In this document: one piece after another, positions 1 to 14,875 of the stretch
How the letters are laid out: the number at the start of each line of letters is the position of its first letter
How positions within the stretch are numbered: position 1 is the stretch's first letter
From: Serinus canaria
Taxonomy: Eukaryota > Chordata > Aves > Passeriformes > Fringillidae
Direction: 5' to 3'
Assembly (NCBI RefSeq): GCF_022539315.1
Contig: NC_066335.1
Coordinates: forward strand, 4,059,214-4,123,213
DNA: 64,000 bases
Made by a program: the position numbers and the translations under genes
Notes under the pieces: model-generated
Told to the model about the DNA's origin: nothing
Seen by the model: only the letters and a program-made list of their open reading frames with translations
Databases searched by the model: none

Positions 1-1046
1 TTTTCCAATGAATTGACATGGACAGTTTCATCATGATAGATCAACAGCAGCAAATCATTTCCCAACAATGCTGAATTGTTCACAGGACTCAGCCATCCTG
101 AATCAATGTGTACATTATGTCTTTCAGCACAAAGCTTTTCTGTACAGTCTGCAACAAAATTGCCCACTACTGGTTTCACTCATTAATGGAACAAAAATAT
201 CTCTGTTGTGAAATCCTGTGAAAAACCAGTACCAAGTGTTTGGAGGAGTAAATGACACCTTCCCAAGTGGAGGCCAAAGATGAAGAATCCACCAGCAATT
301 TTAAGCAGCTTCCCCACAATCCCACTTCCACTGAGGAAAGAGCTGCTGGCTCAGGAGTGATTTATCTGTGTGTTACATAGAAATATGCTGGAATTATATC
401 CAAATGCTTTGGGGTTCATGGATTCAGAGACCATAAAGGGGTCTGACACACCAGCAGGCTGTTCATTGTTTCCTAGAAATCAGATATCTGAAATGAAACT
501 CCTCAGAAAATGGACTCAGGTACAAAATCCCTTTGGCAGCCCTCAAATCCAGAGTTTCAGGCTTAAGGGGTCTTTTAAACTTCCCAAAACAGTTTAAAAA
601 ACTGGGCATAGAATGATATAATTTATGCACAAAAAGAGAAGCCACCTAGGGAATAAGCTAAATTATCAGTGAGCTTGTAAACCTCTCCCTAGCACGACTG
701 TTTTAACAACAGATTTGTTGTATAAGAGTAGGGATGGAACTAAATGTGGCACCAACTACCTGACTTTATTGATGTGAGGCTCAGAGTCTGGACAGTGCTT
801 CCCCTTTGATGTTCTTTACCCCTCACAACCTTTAACCCAGCTATTCTGACTTGCTGGGATAGGAGGGGAAGAAGAATTCTCACAGCTGAGCAATTCTTCC
901 ATGGCATGTGGCTGCACCTGCCAGAGCTGCAGCAGCAGCCCAGCCCCTCCCTGCAGGGGTGGCTGTGCCACCTCCCTGCACAGTGCTGGCCCTGGAAGGG
1001 GTCACTGTCCCACCACAATCCCAGCACATTGGACTGCTGCAGGAGG

Positions 1047-1094
1047 GAGATCTGGGAAAGGACCACCCTGGAGATCTGGGAAAGGAGCACCTCC
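1047..1094. repeat. 24 bp imperfect tandem pair
   Basis: The motif GAGATCTGGGAAAGGA recurs with period 24 at 1047 and 1071. The surrounding 900-1150 is GC-richer than its neighbours but not CpG-rich. Confidence 0.8.
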
Positions 1095-1296
1095 AGGGGC
1101 CTCAGCACAGCTCTGCAGCTCACCTTGGACTTACCCCACAAAGCACAGCTCAGGGAAAATGGGGGAATCAAAGTCTGGATATCCCCAGAAATATCCTGAA
1201 CCCAGAAAGCTGCAGCAGAGGGAGAGCAGTTTTGGCAGTGGGCTGCCCAACCTTTAAGGTATTAACAGAGAAAAGGCACCTGTGGCATCAAAGTTT

Positions 1297-1660
1297 GAAT
1301 CATGGCATGCTTTGGGTTGGAAGGGACCTTAAAAATCATTGTGGTCTACCCTGCTGCCACAGGCAGTCACACCTTCCACTAGTCCTGGATGCTCCAAGCC
1401 CTGTCCAGCCTGGCATTGGACACTCCCAGGGATGGGGCAGGCACAGCTTCTCTGGGCAACCTGTGCCAGGTCCTCACCACTCCCACTGGGAGGAATTTCT
1501 TCCATAAATCTCACCTAAATTTCCCCTCTTTCAGTTTGAACCTATTACCCCTTGTCCTGTCACTACAGATCTTGATCAAGGGTCCCCCTCTGGTTTTCCT
1601 GTCAGGCCCCTCAGATCCTGGAATTCTCTATTTCCCCATGTCTCTCACAGGCTAAAGCAG
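1297..1660 (-). mobile_element. CR1 LINE 3' fragment, minus orientation
   Basis: Read on the minus strand this ends in the typical CR1 3' end: a GGTCCCTTCCAACC-like core and a final CATGATTC. On the plus strand one sees GAATCATGGCATGC, GGTTGGAAGGGACC, then CTTCTCTGGGCAACCTGTGCC and CTATTACCCCTTGTCCTGTC, all recognisable CR1 blocks. It is 5'-truncated as usual; the inner boundary is approximate. Confidence 0.88.
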
Positions 1661-2558
1661 TGACAGCAGGAAATGCTTTGTCACCTCAGCTTTTTCTGTC
1701 CAAGGGAACTCACTCTTCCAATTTATAGAGCTCTCTACATCCTTGTAAGTGTTGTTTCTCACAAGCAGAAAACAAGAGCTCCAGTCTCCTTACAAGATTT
1801 AGCAAACCAGCACCTTCCCCTCTCTGGATCCTGACACAAAGGCTGATGCAGCACAACCCAGAGCCCAGCCTCTCCCACGGATGATTTCATATTGCTCTGC
1901 TCTGACAAGGTAACCCCTGGAGGATTCCTGCTCAGCAAGGAAAATTATGTTCCAAATCTCCCTGATATACACATTTCAGGTTAGCATCCCTGTGACAGAG
2001 TAAATGCAGAGCTGTGATCAAAGCTGAACTAGGAAAGGCTGCAAGACGTGCCCTCAGCTGGCATAAACGGGTGTGTTATTAAAGCCAGGGGAACCATAAT
2101 GGAACCACTTACAGCAGCAGAGAATTTGAATTTGTGTCATATTAAAAGCAGAAGATGAGGCTACAGCAAGATTAGCAGCAGAGAACAAATGTCTTTTTAT
2201 TCCAGGAGCAGCTGATGAAAGGAAAGCAATTCAGAGCAGGGATGTGCGTGCAACCTGTATCCTCAGCAGAGGAAGGCACACACAGGGGCTGAGTGCCTGG
2301 GTGTGGTTGTGGGGTCTCATCCTGCTGAGATTTTTACCTCAGATGCTTTCAGAGAGGGTTTTGACCTCAGACCATGGGGGACAGTACACTGAGGGGGGGC
2401 ACCTAGTTGGGTCACAGTGGGAGCTGTGGGTTCTTGGGAGCCAGTATGCCAACAGCACTATCCTACATTGGGTCAAGTTCTAGCCTATAATGGGTCAATT
2501 TTCCAGTTCTTTTTCTCTGTAGGTTCAGGACCTTTTTCTGATAAGGTCATGTTCCGGG

Positions 2559-2589
2559 TTTGGGATGGGACCTTTGGGATGGGACCTTT
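2559..2589. repeat. 14 bp tandem pair
   Basis: TTTGGGATGGGACC occurs twice back to back, followed by TTT. This is a short perfect duplication. Confidence 0.85.
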
Positions 2590-3537
2590 GCCCTCAGATG
2601 CCCCCATGCCTGGCTGTGTTTGCCCTGCCCAGGAGTCCATGGAATCTGCCTCTGTAACCTGTGGTTGTCACCTTTTGTTATTTTCACTAGTAAAGTTTTA
2701 TTTTCCAGGATAGACCATTGCTCCCGCTCCTCATTGTTAGCCAGCTTCTCCAGCCAAGCCGAGCAAGAGATCCCAGCAAGCTTCCAACTCCTTATGTGAT
2801 GATTTAAAAACAGGCTTTTATCTCTCATTTGAAGTATTTCATCTCTTACTTCAGCTGCTAAAGTTGGTTCAGCCACTGCCATTCCCCTCCAGCGAGCCCT
2901 TTGTCTGGGTTTTTGCTGTACTCTCCAGCACATCGTTGCATCTCTACAGAACCCTGCTGGCTTCACTCTGACAGAAAGTTTTCCATGTGGGAACCTTATG
3001 GAAAAGTCCACGTGTCCCATTTTGATGAGGAGAGGAGGCTGATGGCTGGGTTACAGCACCCCTGAGTGGGAGCACTTGGGAGGGGAAACACTGAGAGCCC
3101 AGAAGAGCAGCAGTGCCAGCACAGCACACTTTGCAGAAGCCCAACAGAAAGACACATTACAGGGCACAGATGAGCTCCCACAACAGCCTCACTGTGCCAG
3201 CTAGATTTACCCTTGAAATGTATAGCTAATTTTTATATTAACCTTTCCAACAGTTTCAAACAATCTCAGTGTGACTCCTTCCAAAAAAAGAAAAACAAAA
3301 AGGAAAGAAAAGCTCAAATATAATCAGGTTGAATGTAAATGTTTGGTTGCATATTCTGTAGGCAGACCCATGTTGTGACAGCAGTTGGGAAAAATATTAA
3401 TGTGGAGTAAAAATGCCTTATGAAACCTCTTCCTTACACCCCCAAATGTCACCACTGCCAGAGTGGCCTTGGACGAGCAATGGGGTAAATTAATTAATGA
3501 ATTAATGAATTGAACCAAGGGCTGTCAATAGCAATCA

Positions 3538-3765
<228 letters not shown>

Positions 3766-4020
3766 TTACAGAACAGTTTGGGCTGGGAGGACCCTAAAGA
3801 CCATCCAGTCCCACCCCCAGTGAGCACCTTTCTCTCTCCCAGATCTCTCCAAGTCCTGTTCAACCTTGGACACTTCCAGGGATGGAGCAGCCACAGCTTC
3901 TCTGGGCTACTTGTGCCAGGGCCTCACCACAAAAAAGGTCATCCTCATTTCCATTTCTACTCTTGTTCACTTTAAAACCATTCCCCCTTGTCCTGCCATC
4001 ACAGGCCTCAGTAAAAACTC
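3766..4020 (-). mobile_element. CR1 LINE 3' fragment, minus orientation
   Basis: On the plus strand it shows CAGTTTGGGCTGGGAGGACC, CACTTCCAGGGATGGAGCAG, CCACAGCTTCTCTGGGC and CATTCCCCCTTGTCCTGCC, the reverse complement of CR1 3' sequence. It lies about 60 bp inside the intron from the exon 10 acceptor, so a retroelement sits close to the branch-point region. Confidence 0.87.
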
Positions 4021-4250
4021 TTAAAAAAAATTATCACAATAGATCAGCAGAGGGATAAACCTGGGTTAGATCCGAGCCTCCAGGGAGAGGATCACACATT
4101 TTAGGATGAATTGTCATCAAGAAACTTGTCCTGCTACCCATTGGTTAAGTGATGGCTTATTCCTGGGCCCAGATGGATTTTTTTTTCTCCTCCCCAAACT
4201 TAAACCATTTATTTCTCTACCTTTGCTTATGTAAATAAACCTTTGTAAAC

Positions 4251-4390
4251 AATAAACTCTGTGGAAAAATTGGTAGAGTAACATTCATTAAGTTCATCCA
4301 TGGGTAAAAATAGATATGGGAATATCAAATGTCTCCTTCAGCTCATACCAGGAGACAATATCTAATGATTTCTTTGATTTTATAGACACC
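4251..4390. repeat. Local direct duplication, copy A
   Basis: This segment aligns without large gaps to 5202-5340, with about 80% identity by eye. The longest identical block is ATATGGGAATATCAAATG, continuing into TCTCC. It is in the intron just 3' of exon 9 on the gene's strand. Confidence 0.85.
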
Positions 4391-4420
4391 TAGAATTGTT
4401 CAGTTCCATTCTGGGTATCA

Positions 4421-4918
<498 letters not shown>

Positions 4919-4987
4919 CTAGGACAAGTCCCTTCCAGCCATTCACCCATGAAGGCTTCTCACCACTCCACAAACCCAGAATGTCAA

Positions 4988-5021
4988 TAAGTAAATAAGT
5001 AAATAAATAAATAAATAAATT
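4988..5021. repeat. (AAAT)n microsatellite
   Basis: Eight or so tetranucleotide units of TAAA, the first ones interrupted by G. Confidence 0.9.
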
Positions 5022-5201
5022 AGTGTTTTCTGCCTTGCAAGTGTTAATTACTTGCCTATTCATTACTGGCACTTAACATCGTGTCATTAAAGCCTAATAG
5101 GCCAACTGTAGTGGGTGTAAAAATGAAATGCTTAAATGATTGTGCAGAGACTGCTTAAAAAACCAAAATAACACCCACTGATTAGCATATGATCCCACAG
5201 A

Positions 5202-5340
5202 CACAAACCCTGTGCAAAAAAAGGTAGAGTCACATTCATTACATTTATCAATGGGTGAAAGAATATATGGGAATATCAAATGTCTCCTCCAATTCATATC
5301 AGGAGATAATTTCTAATAATTTTCTTGATTTTATAGAGCC
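5202..5340. repeat. Local direct duplication, copy B
   Basis: Partner of 4251-4390 in the same orientation, 951 bp away and on the other side of exon 9. Homology ends at TTTTATAGA on the right and near CTGTG on the left. I do not recognise it as a known transposon. Confidence 0.85.
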
Positions 5341-6429
5341 TTTATTTTTTTTTATGTCTCTCTTCCATATGTTCCAGGCCTATGGACTATGCATCCCATC
5401 AGGAACCCAATATGGTTTCCAGGCCATAACCAAAGTCAATCCATCACTCCATTCCCAATGTTGACAGGGTCAGAGGTGGAGGGGAACTTTGGCAGTGCTC
5501 CAAAAACATGAGACTCCTTTGAACAGCCAGTCAATCACATCCAATCAGTCAAGGAAAAACTGGATGGCTTCCTAGGCTAGGAATCCTGGGATTTTCCTTC
5601 TACCATTTCACTGCCCGCTGGGGGAGAATTAACACCACTCCGAATTCTTTACTGATTCAATCATTTTCTTCCAGTTCATTAATTCTTCTTTTCAGTTGAT
5701 ACAGGGCACAGTTAAGAAGTGGGGCAGCAAAACATTATAATGAAATAATATCCTTGCTTGTCTTTTCTACTAACATCACCAGCTCCTCTCACTTTCAGTG
5801 GCTGCAGGAGAGGGAAAAGCAGGCACTGATAGCACTTGCCAGCATTTTCCAGTCGTTTTTGAGCACTGTCTGCGTGAGGGAGGTGGAATGTTTTGGGAAC
5901 CAAGAGGGAGAGGAGGGGCCCAACATTTTGAAACTTAACAGATACAAGAATTTGTAATTGCTTGAATACAGTCCCCGACCCATCCTGGAGCTGGCCATGA
6001 GTCTGGCTTAGCCAAACAAACTCACATCAATTAGTGTCAGCTCCCTCTGCGCATCGTTAGGCTCCGTGCACAGTTTGTTTAAGGGAACCAGTGACACTTT
6101 TTCATACACATCTTGTGCTGGAGCGGCTCTGTTTAACTAAGATGTCATCTTGCCTAATTTGCCTGAAATCAAATCTATCCCAGCTGAATGAGAGGGCTGA
6201 AATTTAGATAATACTTGGTGTTTCTGTGTTTTTCATCTTTGCAGTACATACTAATTAATAAATTGCAGGGGGATGGGGAGTCAGTCCCTTAGATGTGAGG
6301 AGGATCATATTTTGCATGCAGTAGACACTGTTTTCCTGCCTCTGCCTTCCCCAAACCCCCTGAGGCTCTGCAATTCCCCCTTAGCTCTCTTTCCCTCCTG
6401 AAAACAAACAGAAATGGAAGAACGGGTCA

Positions 6430-6642
<213 letters not shown>

Positions 6643-7830
6643 TTAAGGATTAATTATTCAGTTCAGCTAAATTTTACACCCTTGTTTTGTACAATGGCAG
6701 CACACCCTGCAGGAGTTTAAGAAGGGGAGAAAATATTTTCAGCCTTCACTCAGTGCATTAATTGCATTTAACACAGCATCCATAGAAGGCTCACTGTAAA
6801 ATGACCCAGCTCCTGCAGGATGGAAACTCCATGAAAACAGGACCTAATATTGTGCCTGGGTTTGATATGTGAGTGCATGGTGCCTCCTGAAAAATCATCT
6901 GAGCCTGAGCACCCCAAACCAAGCAGCAGGTTTTAAACATCAACCTCCATGACTGGGCTCCAATCTGAAGTCTTAGAGGAAATAACTGTATATATTAATT
7001 TAGTTTTTACAGTATCCAAAGTTCTAAATCCCATTAATCCAGATAAAGATGTGCGACTTCAAACCACAAACTTTTGGGAAAAAACAGCATTTTAACTCCT
7101 GAAAGAAGATGCCCTCTGACTGAGTGGTTTTGACCATTAGTTGGTGTAAATGAGCTTAATTCCATCCCACTGCCACACCTACAGTAATGCACAGCCATGG
7201 AGAGTCAAACCCTGGATGTGCTCATGGATTTTCACAGCCTCATATGTCACAGCTGAGGTAAGAGAATGTCAAGCTCTAATTGTTGATAAAACTCTATCCA
7301 GCACCGAGCAGGAGAGACCTTGCCCTCCCCAGGCTTAGGCGAGCTTAAAGAATGCTTTCTTTCTCAAGACGACTCTAATTCATTCCAAAAGGCTCTTGTC
7401 ATCCTGTACTCTTATACTTCTCAAGCATTCCTGTCACAGAATGTGTTGCTTTTGTGTGCCAACTGATTTCCTCATTCCCATTAGGGTGGGGCGTGACTCC
7501 ATCCAAAGGGAACGTTTCCCGCATGACATAGCTGAGCCCACTCAGATGCACTTCATTATTTTCCCTTAAACAATGGAAATAAATTTTAGTCTCTCACTGG
7601 CCAGCCCAGAACACACTGTGGCAAAGGGGAATAGGCCTGAATTATTCCAGTGTCTGAAATATTTACGACAAGTGTTTAAATTGCAACCAAATGTAAATAA
7701 AAAGTGTGTCTTGTATATACAGTTACAGTATGGAATAGAGACATCTCTGAGCTCACTCACTGGAATGGGGTAAATACACACCCACCTGCTCCCAGGAAGA
7801 GAGAACAGAGGCAGCTTCAGGTGTTCACAC

Positions 7831-8112
7831 ATAGAATAGAATCATGGAATGTCCTGAGTGGAAAAGGGACCCACAGGGATCATCCAGTCCAGCTCCTGGC
7901 CCAGCACAGACACCCCAAAATCCCACCCTGGGCACCCCTGGCTGTCCAAACTCTCCTGGAGCTCTGGCAGCCTCGGGGCCGTGCCCATTCCCTGGGGAGC
8001 CTGGGCAGTGCCAGCACCCTCTGGGAAAGAACCTTTCCCAAAATCCAGCCTGACCCTCCCTGGCACAGCCCCAGCCATCCCTGGTCCTGTCCCTGTCCCA
8101 GAGCAGGGGTCA
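7831..8112 (-). mobile_element. CR1 LINE 3' fragment, minus orientation
   Basis: The plus strand opens ATAGAATCATGGAATGTCCT and runs through GGGATCATCCAGTCCAGCTC to CCATCCCTGGTCCTGTCCC, the reverse complement of an avian CR1 3' end. It is about 90% identical by eye to the plus-oriented copy at 28764-29155. It contains a TCCCTGGGGA palindrome at 7989-7998 matching the EBF consensus. Confidence 0.93.
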
Positions 8113-10285
8113 GTGTTGGAATCACTATTTGGGTTGTGCACAACACAACAGCCACATTTTGACAGGAGATGTAGAGACCCCACAGCAATGGCAGAGTAAT
8201 GGCAAGAACCAGTCCAGAAGACAAGTGCTGAGCATCCTCTGCTCCCTGAGTCAGCAGGAATGGAAGATGCACTTCTAGACCTCTCTCCATGTGTGGTTCC
8301 ATTTTTATCCACCTCTCCATCCACGACAGGAGGGCCAGAGCCACTTGGCCCATCACAGGCTGGGACCCAGGGTGAATAAACAGAGCATTCTCATGGACAG
8401 GACGAGATGCAAAGTTCAGATCTGGAGCAGAACCTTCTCAAAGTTTGGGACCTTTTTTGCCGTAACCTGAATTTCAGCAGAGACCTTTGTCATTGCTACA
8501 CCACCACCACCCAACTCCTCATCCATGGTGTGGAGAAAGGACACATGAGAACATGGACATCAAAATGACTGAATTTCTTCACTTTGCCCCAGCTGTTCCC
8601 TCTTGCCAGATGGAGATCACAATACAATTGTTTTATTCTGGAGATTAAAAGCCAATGTTTTATGGATAAAAGGAGGAGGAATGTGCATTCCACCATGGTC
8701 TCTAACTCCCAGGCCCTTCCCTTTCACAAGCCAACTGCTTTCCCCCAGTGAGTATTTCCTGGGTCATGAAGGGTGACCCTTTCCATCTGGAATCAATCAG
8801 TCAACTCCTGACAACTTCCTGAAACACCTCACTCCATTTCCTGTTCTCTCCCCCTTCCCTCTTTCCCCCTGGTTTGCTTCACTCTTCAAAACTGCAGGCC
8901 ACAGCAGCTTAATGTTAGAGGGTCAGACACAGTTAGACTCCAAAACACTACACAAGAACACCTTTGACCTTCAAAAATCTTTACATCTTAGCTAAACAAA
9001 TCAAGGTCAACATTTCTTACCATTACCTTGTTAACCATTTCTATGCACTTTTGCCAATACCCTCCTGAACACGTATTTATCAGCAACACTTGTTCTCCCA
9101 ACATCGTAAAATAGTCCAAGCCCTTTTTCAAAAACCCTGTATTTAGTGCTGATGGAAGGTGATGTGAAAACTTCCCTGGGGATTTAAAATCTGACTTTTG
9201 CCCACAGCGCTGGCAAATGGTTCTGGTGAGTTTTGCTTGTCCTGCCCTGATGGCACCACTTCTTGTGTATGATAATTTGGCTTCTTTGCCTATTCTCAGT
9301 GGATGATCTTTTACCTAACACTATTTGTTAATGCAAAATCTAATCTAAAGGGAATGACCCGAGAACAACAAAGTAGGTCAGGTAGGCCATGGATTCTGGT
9401 GAGGCTGAGGGCCAAATTTTAGGCACAGACAGCATAAACTTCAGATTTAGTGCCACCCAAAAGCTGGACCAAGCTGTCACCTCTGCTGAGGTTTCAGAGC
9501 ACAGAAAGCAAGAAAGAAGTAGAGAGGGCGATGTGTTATTCCTTCATCCCTCCAAACACAGATCCCATCTCCCTCTGAACACTGGGGGAATTACAGGATT
9601 CTAAGCTGTTTTCACATTCCTTGAAGTTCTCCCTGCCAATCTGCAAAGGTCTTCTTATCAGCTGAGAGGCCACAGCCATAAAGCAGTCCTGGGGAAATGC
9701 TGGAGCTGTATCTCCACATTGTTTTTGTTTCCCAGGTGGATTTCTGTAATGCAATCCCACTCAGAACCCACAGGGAGGGTTCACCTCTCGTGACATCCAG
9801 CCAGAGTGTCTTTAGCACTTTAAACTCGGCTTCTCTGAGCTCTGCTGCCCCTCTTTCACCTCCCTGCACAGCTCAGGGGTTGTGTTTCTTTACAAACCTT
9901 CACCTGGGTACTACAAATTTCCCTCCCCCAACCATGTTGTATCAGTATTTTTATATTCTAAAGGGTGCTGCTCTTCAAATCACAGATATGCAAATCCATT
10001 CCCATCCCCAGATATAAAATCCGTATCAGTCACACACACCTATTTAGACATATGGTACAAACATTCCAGGCATACAGGCATTCACTTACATGTAACATAT
10101 CTCATCACTGTGTAAATGATCTCCCTCAAAAAATTCCTGTTACCATTCCAAGTGTGGAAAAAATTCTTTATGACATTGTACATCTGGAAACAATATTACA
10201 TTCCTGATGCACTTTCCCTTGTAACTCTCTAGTCACAACACCATGTTATTTTCACTTTTCAAAAAAAAACCCTGCTATGAGGAAC

Positions 10286-10388
<103 letters not shown>

Positions 10389-13300
10389 TTCCAGCTAAGT
10401 GGAAGGAAATATGTCAGGCCTCATCCTGCAGCCTGGACTTGGACAGGGCTCCCATTGATGTCAACAGGAATTTTGGTTGAGGGAGTAACACAGGAGGAGA
10501 GCCTGGATATGATGGGTTTGCCTCAGAGTTGGATGAGGAGTAAGATAAACAACGTGGAAAATGCCAGCAGCCTCACTCTGCTCCAAACTTCCATGGAATT
10601 CTTTGGGAAATCCTCTCCAGGACCCTGATCCTGCAGGCTGGGCACCCTGCCTTCACCCCAGGGAATCTGAAGGTTCTGGGGACACAGGGTGGGACCCACC
10701 TTGTCTCCTGCTGTTATCCACAGACAAACTGGAGCTGCTTTCCTAAAATCATTTGCAGCCATTTCCACCTTCTGCCTTTGACACTCATCTTGTTTTAAGC
10801 CTGGTGATGAGGGAATTTATGGCTTACAGCCTAAATTTATTCCTAGTCAGTTTGTACTTAACATTAGCTCTAAAATTATTATTTCCCTTCCTGACCTTTC
10901 TGAGGGTAAATTCAGAGAGCAGTTCCACCCTCCCCAGTGCAAGTGCTTGAGCCAAGCTCTGGTCCAGCCCCAGTCCCCTTCATGACCCATTCCTGCACCT
11001 GTTCCAATGGCATTTTGCTCTCCTTTGGCTGCAGTTAATCCAGTGTATTGCACCCAAATAAGAAATCAGAAGGGCCCAACACAGCAAATCTGCCTCCTTT
11101 CTGCTGGCACTCTGAGACTGAGTGGATCTCGTCTGTGGTTTGTTTTTAATGGATGAGACATCACTCTGGGAACTCTCTTTCCCCATGCATGTTTGGCCTT
11201 CAGATCTGAGCACATTAAGCTCCTTGAGTACTTTTTCTCTTGCAATTGGGTCAGTCCTTCCCTTACTCACTCAGAATATAAAAGAACATCACCTTTTGTT
11301 GGGTCAGGCAGTACCCCATGAAGAAATTGCCCCCTCCAGGAGCAGGCCCAGGCTCTGCTGCCACCAGCTGCATCTGTTTTGCAATCTCTGCCTGGGAAAT
11401 TGGTTCCCCATCATGATTACTCCATGTAGTATTCACCTCTCCCAGCAGTTCAATGATCCCTGTCCATATCCCAGCCTGACCACGGGGGTCTCAGGCACAT
11501 TCCTTCCCCATCAGCCTGAGCAGCATTCCCTTTTAGAGCAGTTATGTTTTATCCTTGCCATCCTTTTTGCTTCCTGCAGCCTACATTCCTAACTCCCAAT
11601 ATCATCCCACCCCTCTAAATCATTTTCCATTTCCCTGAGTGACACAGAGCCCTCAGAGCCCTGGATTAGAGCGAGCTGGGTGAAATCCCAGCCCCAGCCA
11701 GCTCTGCCCACGTGCCTGATGATGAACTGATCCAACCACTCCGAGGTCAGAAAGGAAACCTCCCCAGGGGTGCACCTTGTTATTTTTCCTTTCTCTTTCT
11801 CCCTAGAGCATCTAGAGGAGGGGGGGTACCTGCCAGGAAACATTCCATGTCATGTTTTCTGCTGAAAACAGAGGGCAATTACTGACCTTTCTCATTTTGC
11901 TCCTAAAAAAGGACATTGGTTCAAAGCTGACCACTGTTAGAACCAATGCCTGCTGCCTCCTACCCCTCCCTGGCACTGCAGGACCTGTTTAATCACTGTG
12001 CTCCTGGAGGAAACAGAATTCCCAATCAACAGGAGCCTAATGTGGGAGCACCAGAGCTCAGCTGAAGAGCCTCATATCAGTTCTACAGAATCATTGCTCC
12101 CCTTTACACACCACTCATTACCATTAAAGTATCACTGGGCTTCAGTCAAGTTCTGCAGGAGAATTCCTCATTAAATGGAGGGCATTGTTTTTGGGGGTTT
12201 AATTTTTATCTGAAGTTCCATTCCTGGGAGAATCCCTAGCTGAGAACACAGCCCTGACTCACAACACTTATGGAAACTCAATCTGCAGAGGAGCTGAACT
12301 CAAACCCTGTGTTTGATTTTTGCCTCAGTTTTCCACCCACCAGCTTTATTTGGAAATATTTTAATTTATAAATAACCGCTATTGGTTTCAGGTAAAATCA
12401 CAAGGACATCCTGCTCCATCTCTGTGGGTTTTGGGCAGCCATCAAGGAACTATGAAAGTACCCCTTAGTTCTAGAAATATTCCCTTTCCTTTAGTTCTAG
12501 AAAGAGTCTCTTTCCCTGCTTTAGCCACTGACAGACGTTGAAGCAGTGATTCACAATAAAATCATGTTACTACAGGGAGAAAAAAACCCTCACTAAAATA
12601 ATGACCACACATTCCTTAATTTCTGATGTAAAACATAGTTTTCAACAGCACAAAATCATTGCATTTGGTTAAAAAAGGAAGGTAAGAGGATCACAAAGCA
12701 GCTGGTACTGCTTTCCAAACTAAATTATGGTAAAAAAAGCCACAACTCTTCAGGCATCTGGAGCTGCATTAATTTACAGCACAATGTTAATATAACCTTT
12801 CCTCCCCACCCCCCCCCTTTTTTTAATGATACACATGAAACCTAACATTTAATTTATCTGAACATATTGCTAGTATAGTATGAAATATCTAAATCTTGTA
12901 ATGGCTCTGGAAGTGAGGCTGGGGCCAGGCTTGGACACTGGATCCCAGTGCCTCGGAGCTTTGGGGATGAGCCAAACCCAGCCCAAACTGTGCAGCTTCA
13001 CACCCATCTTTAATCAGAAGCATTGGCTTGATGCTTTTCCAGTCATGAGTAACCATTGCTCTGTGCTGCAACACTCACAGGATGCATTGCAAGGCTCTAT
13101 TTCCACATCTCCTAGTTGTACTTGTGTCTCATCAACAAAGCCTCAGCTCTGGGCTTTCATCCAGGCTCCATTAAAGAGCAAAACCAGTGTTGGACAAGAC
13201 CCTGTCAGCCCAGGATCCAGTAGTGATTGAAATGGGAACTTTGATTGAGGGATCTCCTCTGCTCTTTTGTTTGATAACCACAGAAGAAAAGGAGCATCCT

Positions 13301-14373
13301 GATGTCTCCTGGAGGTTTGACAAGCACTACTCCATGGAAAATGAAAATATTTGGTTCTGCAGAAGAGCAGAGATAGGAATTAAAGCACACTTAGGTGAGC
13401 ATTGCTGCAGAATTCTGTTTGCATAAGGAAAGCCAAGTGCTTGGAAGTGTCTGGAAAAGGAGGGACTTAACAACAACAGCTGTGCAAATAATTTATTGGG
13501 GGAAAACCAGCAGAAGTCTTAGATATGGCCCAAGACTGAAACATGCTGAATTAAATAATGAAATGAATAAACCACTCCACTGCACTGTGGGTTTGGAGCC
13601 TGCTTTTACTCTGCTCACAGGTTTCTGCACTGGCAGAATGCACAACTGCCCCTTCAAACCCAACAGACAACTCTGCACATTCACTACTTTGCCTGGTGAA
13701 TATCTTAACAATTAAAATAAAAATTAACACGTCCAAAGTGTGCAAACAGACCACTAATATTTTAAAGTAATTTTTTACCCCCACTTTTGACTCTCAGGGT
13801 TGCTGACAGGCCGTGTCCAACAAGCAGCAGGCAAAAAGAATTTATCAAAAGTTTAAAACAGAGAACTCAACAAACACAAAAAAAACAACCAAAAATAAAA
13901 GAAGTGTCCAGAGGCTGCTGGAGTGTTGAAGAACACTCCTAACTTTGGTTATGCTAAGGGAAGTAATGATGAAGTCCTTAGAAGCCAGGAGGCAGACAGA
14001 AAACAAGCTGTCTGTGCCCATTGTCCTCACTGTTCATCACAGCTAATTTGCTTTGGAACACGGAGCTTTGCTATTCCCAAGGTGTCAAATTTTAGCAATT
14101 TGAGCCACTTTTGGTATCTTTTTTTGTCCCCACTGACCTCTGCAGCCCAGAACAAAGCTCAGCTTTGAAACAGCCTGAATGAAGATCCTGCTCTCACTCA
14201 AAACCTCAAGAATTCTGCCATTTGTCTCAAAGGTTTTCATTCTGTAACTCTGAGAACAGGTTGACATTTTTGGGGGGTTGATAAAAAGTCAACTGAACTT
14301 AATGGTTTGAAAGGCTGATCTTGCTTAGTTTGGGGGCCTGAACTGAGCTCTCACGCTGAGGAACTCCCATGGA

Positions 14374-14519
14374 CTGAACGTACATCAACCATCCCTGGAT
14401 GTGTTCAAAAAAAGACTGGATGTGGCACTTAGTGCCATGACCTAGTTGAGCTGTTAGAACATGGGTTGGACTCGATGATCTTAAAGGTCCCTTCCAACAC
14501 AGAAATTCTGTGATTCTGA
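14374..14519 (+). mobile_element. CR1 LINE 3' fragment, plus orientation
   Basis: Contains CATCCCTGGATGTGTTC, GGTTGGACTCGATGATCTTA and AGGTCCCTTCCAACAC and ends CTGTGATTCTGAG, a canonical CR1 3' terminus. Confidence 0.92.
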
Positions 14520-14858
14520 GTTGAAGTTGTCCCAGAGAAGCAGAGCCCTTGGCTCTGTTTGCCCAGCCTGGCGTGTTTGGAGGCAGAAAGCCCAGCTGAG
14601 GAGTCCATCCCAGCTCATTCTCCTCAATAAGGTGCTGCTTTTGGTGCAGAGATCAGAAGCAAGGCCAGGCTGTCTCCGTGCAGAGAGCTGCCAGGTGGAT
14701 GGGCTGAGGAATGCAGGAGTTCCCTCCCCATCCTTGGCACCCTGCAGGATTTGGTTCTGGTTCCCTGTTCAAGGTTTCCCTGGACTTCTTGGGCTGCCAC
14801 ATCCCCATTCAGGTGAGGTGATACCAAGAATAATGCTGAGACCACAGAGAGATTTCTG

Positions 14859-14875
14859 CCCCCCCCCCCCCCCCC
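14859..14875. repeat. Poly-C run (C17)
   Basis: Seventeen consecutive C bases. Length is likely variable and prone to sequencing error. A shorter interrupted C-run followed by T's lies near 12803-12825. Confidence 0.95.

Noticed and set aside
908..1507. 199-codon plus-strand open frame
   Set aside because: Its second half is antisense CR1 sequence and the first half is GC-rich low-information sequence.
2547..3020. 157-codon minus-strand open frame in the intron after exon 10
   Set aside because: Same strand as EBF2 but it does not match the next EBF exon or any family I know, and it lacks a matching splice context.
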